Notes under the pieces: model-generated
What the model saw: only the letters and a program-made list of their open reading frames with translations
Told to the model about the DNA's origin: nothing
Database searches by the model: none
Shown: piece after piece, positions 60,545 through 64,000 of the stretch
Layout of the letters: every line of letters starts with the position of its first letter
How positions within the stretch are numbered: the first letter of the stretch is position 1
Program-made: the position numbers and the translations under genes
Assembly (NCBI RefSeq): GCF_902141855.1
Contig: NZ_CABFVH010000027.1
Location: forward strand, 1 to 64,000
Origin: Methylobacterium dankookense
GTDB lineage: Bacteria > Pseudomonadota > Alphaproteobacteria > Rhizobiales > Beijerinckiaceae
DNA: 64,000 nt
Direction of reading: 5' to 3'

Positions 60545-62170
60545 ATGCTGTCCCTGACGAAACGACTCGGCGCCCGCGCGGCGCTCGCCGCAGCCCTGCT
60601 GGTCACGGTGGCGATCCCCGGGGCATCGGCCCAGGGCGTGCTCCGGATCGGCATGACCGCCTCGGACATCCCGCTGACCACCGGCCAGGCCGACAATGGC
60701 GGCGAGGGCATGCGGTTCACCGGCTACACGGTCTATGACGGCCTCATCAACTGGGACCTGTCCTCGGTGGACAAGCCCTCGGACCTGACCCCGGGCCTCG
60801 CCACGGAATGGGCGGTCGATCCGAACGACAAGACCAAGTGGACCTTCAAGCTGCGCCCCGGCGTCAAGTTCCACGACGGCTCCGACTTCACCGCCGAAGC
60901 GGTGGTGTGGAACTTCGACAAGCTCCTGAAGAACGACGCGCCGCAATACGACCCGCGCCAGTCGGCGCAGGGGCGCACCCGCATCCCGGCGGTGGCGAGC
61001 TACCGGGTGGTCGACCCGATGACCGTCGAGATCGTCACCAAGGCGCCCGACGCCACCCTGCCCTACCAGCTCTCCTGGATCATGATCTCCTCCCCCGCGC
61101 AGTGGGAGAAGCTCGGCAAGAGCTGGGACGCCTTCGCCAAGACGCCGTCCGGCACCGGCCCGTGGAAGATGACCCTCTTCGCCCCCCGCGAGCGGGCCGA
61201 GATGGTCCCGAACGCGACGTACTGGGACAAGGGCCGTGTGCCGAAGCTCGACAAGCTCGTGCTGGTGCCCCTGCCCGAGGCCAATGCCCGCGTCGCCGCG
61301 CTTCGCTCCGGCCAGGTCGACTGGATCGAGGCGCCCGCCCCCGACGCCGTCGCCTCGCTCAAAGGGGCCGGCTTCCAGATCGTCACCAACGCCTACCCGC
61401 ACAACTGGACCTGGCACCTCTCCCGGATCGAGGGCTCGCCCTGGAACGACATCCGGATCCGCAAGGCCGCCAACCTCGCCATCGACCGCGAGGGCCTGAA
61501 GGAGCTGCTCGGCGGCCTCGCCATCCCGGCCAAGGGCTTCCTGCCGCCCGGCCACCAATGGTTCGGCAAGCCGACCTTCGACGTGAAATACGATCCGGCC
61601 GCCGCCAAGAAGCTGATGGCCGAAGCCGGCTACACGCCTCAGAAGCCGCTCGCCATCAAGGTCGGCATCTCGGCCTCCGGCTCGGGCCAGATGCAGCCGC
61701 TGCCGATGAACGAGTTCGTCCAGCAGAGCCTCGCCGAGGTCGGCATCAAGATCGATTTCGAGGTGGTGGAGTGGAACACGCTGATCAACATCTGGCGTGC
61801 CGGCGCCAAGGCCGACATCTCGCGCGGCGTGTCGGCGATCAACTACTCGTACTTCATCCAGGACCCCTTCACCGGATACATCCGCCACCTGCAGAGCAAC
61901 CTCGCGCCGCCGAACGGCACGAACTGGGGTTATTACAACGATCCTGAGATGGACAAGCTGTTCGACGGCGTGCGCAACACCTTCGACAAGGCCGAGCAGG
62001 AGACCATCCTCAAGAAGGTGCACGAGAAGTTCGTCGACGACGCGCTGTTCATCATGATCACGCACGACGTCAATCCGCGCGCCATGAGTTCCAAGGTGAA
62101 GGGCTTCAAGCAGGCCCAGAACTGGTTCCAGGATTTCTCGCAGATCACCATGGCGACCGCCGGCCGATAG
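60545..62170 (+). CDS. ABC transporter substrate-binding protein, family 5
   Basis: A 541-residue periplasmic binding protein with a signal peptide (KRLGARAALAAALLVTVAIP ending in ASAQG). Family-5 signature: YDGLINWDLSSVDKPSDLTP, WTFKLRPGVKFHDGSDFTAE, and IRKAANLAIDREGLKELLGG. Family members bind peptides, opines, nickel or glutathione. Gene context suggests a ureide or amide ligand, which is inferred. ATG at 60545 is used because the signal peptide begins there. Confidence 0.93.
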   Translation: MLSLTKRLGARAALAAALLVTVAIPGASAQGVLRIGMTASDIPLTTGQADNGGEGMRFTGYTVYDGLINWDLSSVDKPSDLTPGLATEWAVDPNDKTKWTFKLRPGVKFHDGSDFTAEAVVWNFDKLLKNDAPQYDPRQSAQGRTRIPAVASYRVVDPMTVEIVTKAPDATLPYQLSWIMISSPAQWEKLGKSWDAFAKTPSGTGPWKMTLFAPRERAEMVPNATYWDKGRVPKLDKLVLVPLPEANARVAALRSGQVDWIEAPAPDAVASLKGAGFQIVTNAYPHNWTWHLSRIEGSPWNDIRIRKAANLAIDREGLKELLGGLAIPAKGFLPPGHQWFGKPTFDVKYDPAAAKKLMAEAGYTPQKPLAIKVGISASGSGQMQPLPMNEFVQQSLAEVGIKIDFEVVEWNTLINIWRAGAKADISRGVSAINYSYFIQDPFTGYIRHLQSNLAPPNGTNWGYYNDPEMDKLFDGVRNTFDKAEQETILKKVHEKFVDDALFIMITHDVNPRAMSSKVKGFKQAQNWFQDFSQITMATAGR

Positions 62171-62191
62171 GCCCCGGAACCGCGACAGACC

Positions 62192-62213
62192 CCCTCTCCC
62201 GTTCGGGAGAGGG
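62192..62213 (+). repeat. REP-like palindrome, copy 1 of an inverted pair
   Basis: CCCTCTCCCG (62192-62201) and CGGGAGAGGG (62204-62213), a 10-bp stem. Followed by TTGGGGTGAGGG. It begins 21 bases after the binding-protein stop. Confidence 0.85.
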
Positions 62214-62306
62214 TTGGGGTGAGGGATGAGAAGCTTCAGGTCCCGGCACGCCGATGCCGCGGATCCCTGCGAGCCTTCTCCGGCAGGTTCTCGACCCTCA
62301 CCCTGT

Positions 62307-62328
62307 CCCTCTCCCGAACGGGAGAGGG
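62307..62328 (-). repeat. REP-like palindrome, copy 2 of an inverted pair
   Basis: CCCTCTCCCG (62307-62316) and CGGGAGAGGG (62319-62328), preceded by CCCTCACCC, the inverse of the tail of copy 1. The two copies face each other about 93 bases apart inside the transporter operon. Confidence 0.85.
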
Positions 62329-62399
62329 GACCCGCGCCCTTCCCGAATGTCGGGGAGAGGCAGGGACGATGCCCCGAGACAACCGAGACCAGACAGCCG

Positions 62400-63353
62400 A
62401 TGCTGCTCTACATCCTCAAACGCCTGATCTACGTCACGCCCGTCGCCTTCGGCGTCAGCGTCGTCTGCTTCCTGCTCGTCCATCTCGCGCCGGGCGATCC
62501 GTTGAGCGCCGTGCTGCCTGCGGATGCCACGCAGGCGACCATCGACGAGATGCGCTCCGCCTACGGCTTCGACAAGCCGCTGCCGGTCCAGTACGCGATC
62601 TGGCTCTGGCACGTGCTCCAGGGCGACCTCGGCACCTCCATCGCCACCGGGCGGCCCGTGCTCGGCGAGGTCTCCCGCGCCGTGGTGAACAGCCTGATCC
62701 TCGCCTCGGTGGCGACGCTGATCGGCTTCACCTTCGGCACCCTGTTCGGCTTCGTCGCCGGCTACCGCCGCAACTCGGTCCTCGACCGGACGGCCTCGGC
62801 GCTCTCCGTCTTCGGCGTGAGCGTGCCGCATTACTGGCTCGGCATGGTCCTGGTGATCATCTTCTCGGCCACGCTCGGCTGGCTGCCGCCGACCGGCGCG
62901 GGGCCCGACGGCTCCGGCAACTGGCGGCCCGATTTCGAGCACCTGCGCTACATCATCCTGCCGGCCGTCACGATGTCGGTGATCCCCACCGGCATCATCG
63001 CCCGCACCGTGCGCGCGCTGGTGGCCGACATCCTCGCCCAGGACTTCGTGGAGGCGCTGCGCGCCAAGGGCCTCGACGAGTGGGGCGTGTTCAAGCACGT
63101 GGTGCGCAACGCCGCCCCGACGGCCCTCGCCATCATGGGTCTGCAACTCGGCTACCTGCTCGGCGGCTCGATCCTGATCGAGACGGTATTCGCTTGGCCC
63201 GGCACCGGCTTCCTCCTCAACGCCGCGATCTTCCAGCGCGACCTGCCGCTGCTCCAGGGCTCGATCCTGGTGCTCGCGATGTTCTTCGTCCTGCTCAACC
63301 TCATCGTCGACGTGATGCAGACCGCCCTCGATCCGCGCATCGAGCGGGCCTGA
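62400..63353 (+). CDS. ABC transporter permease (DppB type)
   Basis: A 317-residue inner-membrane permease with six membrane segments, starting MLLYILKRLIYVTPVAFGVS and carrying LVHLAPGDPLSAVLPADAT and the EAA loop ALRAKGLDEWGVFKHVVRNA. Open frame upstream covers the REP elements and is not coding, so ATG at 62400 is used. Pairs with the next permease. Confidence 0.93.
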   Translation: MLLYILKRLIYVTPVAFGVSVVCFLLVHLAPGDPLSAVLPADATQATIDEMRSAYGFDKPLPVQYAIWLWHVLQGDLGTSIATGRPVLGEVSRAVVNSLILASVATLIGFTFGTLFGFVAGYRRNSVLDRTASALSVFGVSVPHYWLGMVLVIIFSATLGWLPPTGAGPDGSGNWRPDFEHLRYIILPAVTMSVIPTGIIARTVRALVADILAQDFVEALRAKGLDEWGVFKHVVRNAAPTALAIMGLQLGYLLGGSILIETVFAWPGTGFLLNAAIFQRDLPLLQGSILVLAMFFVLLNLIVDVMQTALDPRIERA

Positions 63354-63366
63354 GCCGGAGAGAGCC

Positions 63367-64000
63367 ATGACAGCACCCGTCACCGCCGCCTCCATCGCCC
63401 TCGACGGCGCCGTCGCCACCGCCTCCCCCGTCGAGGCGGAGGCCTTCGTCCCCTCCCGCGGCTTCTGGGGTCATGTCGGCCACCGGCTGGTCCGCGATCC
63501 CGTCGCCATGGCGGCGGGCGCCGTGATCCTGTTCATCGTCGCGGTCGCGATCCTGTCGCCCTGGATCACGCCGATGGATCCCTACAAGGGCTCGATGCTG
63601 CGCCGCCTGCGCCCCGTGGGCGACGCCACCTACTGGCTCGGCTCGGACGAGCTCGGCCGCGACATGCTGAGCCGGCTCATGGTCGGCGCGCGCCTGTCGC
63701 TGTTCATGGGCGTGACCCCGGTTCTGATCGCCTTCGCCATCGGCTCGGCCATCGGCATCCTCGCCGGCTATGTCGGCGGCTGGACGAACACGATCCTGAT
63801 GCGCACCATCGACGTGTTCTTCGCCTTCCCCTCGGTGCTGCTCGCCATCGCGCTGTCGGGCGCGCTCGGCGCCGGCATCTTCAACGCCATCGTCTCGCTG
63901 ACCTGCGTGTTCGTGCCCCAGATCGCGCGCGTCGCCGAGAGCGTGACGACGGGCATCCGCCGCCGCGACTACATCGACGCCGCCAAGCTCTCCGGCGCCT
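63367..64000 (+). CDS. ABC transporter permease (DppC type), partial
   Basis: The first about 211 residues of a DppC/OppC-type permease: MTAPVTAASIALDGAVA, then FIVAVAILSPWITPMDPYKG, WLGSDELGRDMLSRLMVGAR and, at the window end, RRRDYIDAAKLSGA from the EAA loop. The gene continues beyond 64000. Thirteen bases separate it from the DppB-type gene; ATP-binding subunits probably follow outside. Confidence 0.92.
   Translation, partial: MTAPVTAASIALDGAVATASPVEAEAFVPSRGFWGHVGHRLVRDPVAMAAGAVILFIVAVAILSPWITPMDPYKGSMLRRLRPVGDATYWLGSDELGRDMLSRLMVGARLSLFMGVTPVLIAFAIGSAIGILAGYVGGWTNTILMRTIDVFFAFPSVLLAIALSGALGAGIFNAIVSLTCVFVPQIARVAESVTTGIRRRDYIDAAKLSGA

Overview
This is a GC-rich chromosomal window from an alphaproteobacterium of the order Hyphomicrobiales, most likely Methylobacterium or a close relative. 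The evidence is the alphaproteobacterial form of the ribosomal proteins, a CckA-type cell-cycle kinase, TTAA-N7-TTAA boxes typical of CtrA, a bimodular dCTP deaminase, an argD-argF-hslO operon, and dispersed palindromic elements of a style I associate with Methylobacterium. The genus is an inference; the class is close to certain. I see no tRNA or rRNA gene, CRISPR array, transposase or phage gene.

Layout. 1-17147: tail of tuf, then the S10, spc and alpha ribosomal protein clusters with secY, adk, rpoA and rplQ. The order is the usual one, with two guest genes: a probable Tat-exported deaminase between rpsQ and rplN, behind a clear terminator, and a metallo-beta-lactamase-fold hydrolase between rpsK and rpoA. 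A hairpin-rich spacer splits rplR from rpsE. 17229-19715: a repeat element and a TonB-dependent siderophore receptor. 19813-27734: cckA and the flagellar run flgB-flgC-fliE-fliQ-fliR-flhB on the minus strand, with a divergent FliO-like gene; two CtrA-type boxes sit in the divergent spacer. 27937-34616: an MFS transporter, dcd, a GFA-family protein, apaG, argE, speG and a secreted repeat protein. 34761-38261: argD-argF-hslO. 38498-43547: a RidA protein, a phosphodiesterase, a higBA toxin-antitoxin pair, a COG3146 protein, an M20 hydrolase and a glutathione peroxidase. 43641-49567: an alpha/beta-hydrolase fused to a gluconate-dehydrogenase-subunit-3-like domain next to a GMC oxidoreductase, then a YbdK-type ligase and a CYTH-CHAD protein. 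49936-56645: selB, a small secreted protein, a MocR regulator divergent from a PaiB-like gene, a GNAT, a DUF6894 protein and a TerB-like protein. 56790-64000: a ureide/amide catabolic set (carbamoylase, AtzG/HpxX-like, AtzE/HpxY-like, HpxZ-like) and a peptide/opine-type ABC importer that runs off the end.

How the genes fit together. The first quarter is core translation and secretion. CckA controls CtrA in alphaproteobacteria, and CtrA-type boxes lie between the two flagellar transcription units beside cckA, which suggests a local regulatory circuit. ArgD, ArgF and ArgE make arginine intermediates, and SpeG acetylates polyamines. The last 7 kb reads as uptake and stepwise hydrolysis of a ureide or amide nitrogen source.

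The most interesting non-genic content is a set of dispersed palindromic elements (called R1, R2, R3 and REP here). Several lie so that the stop codon of the upstream gene is inside the hairpin stem.
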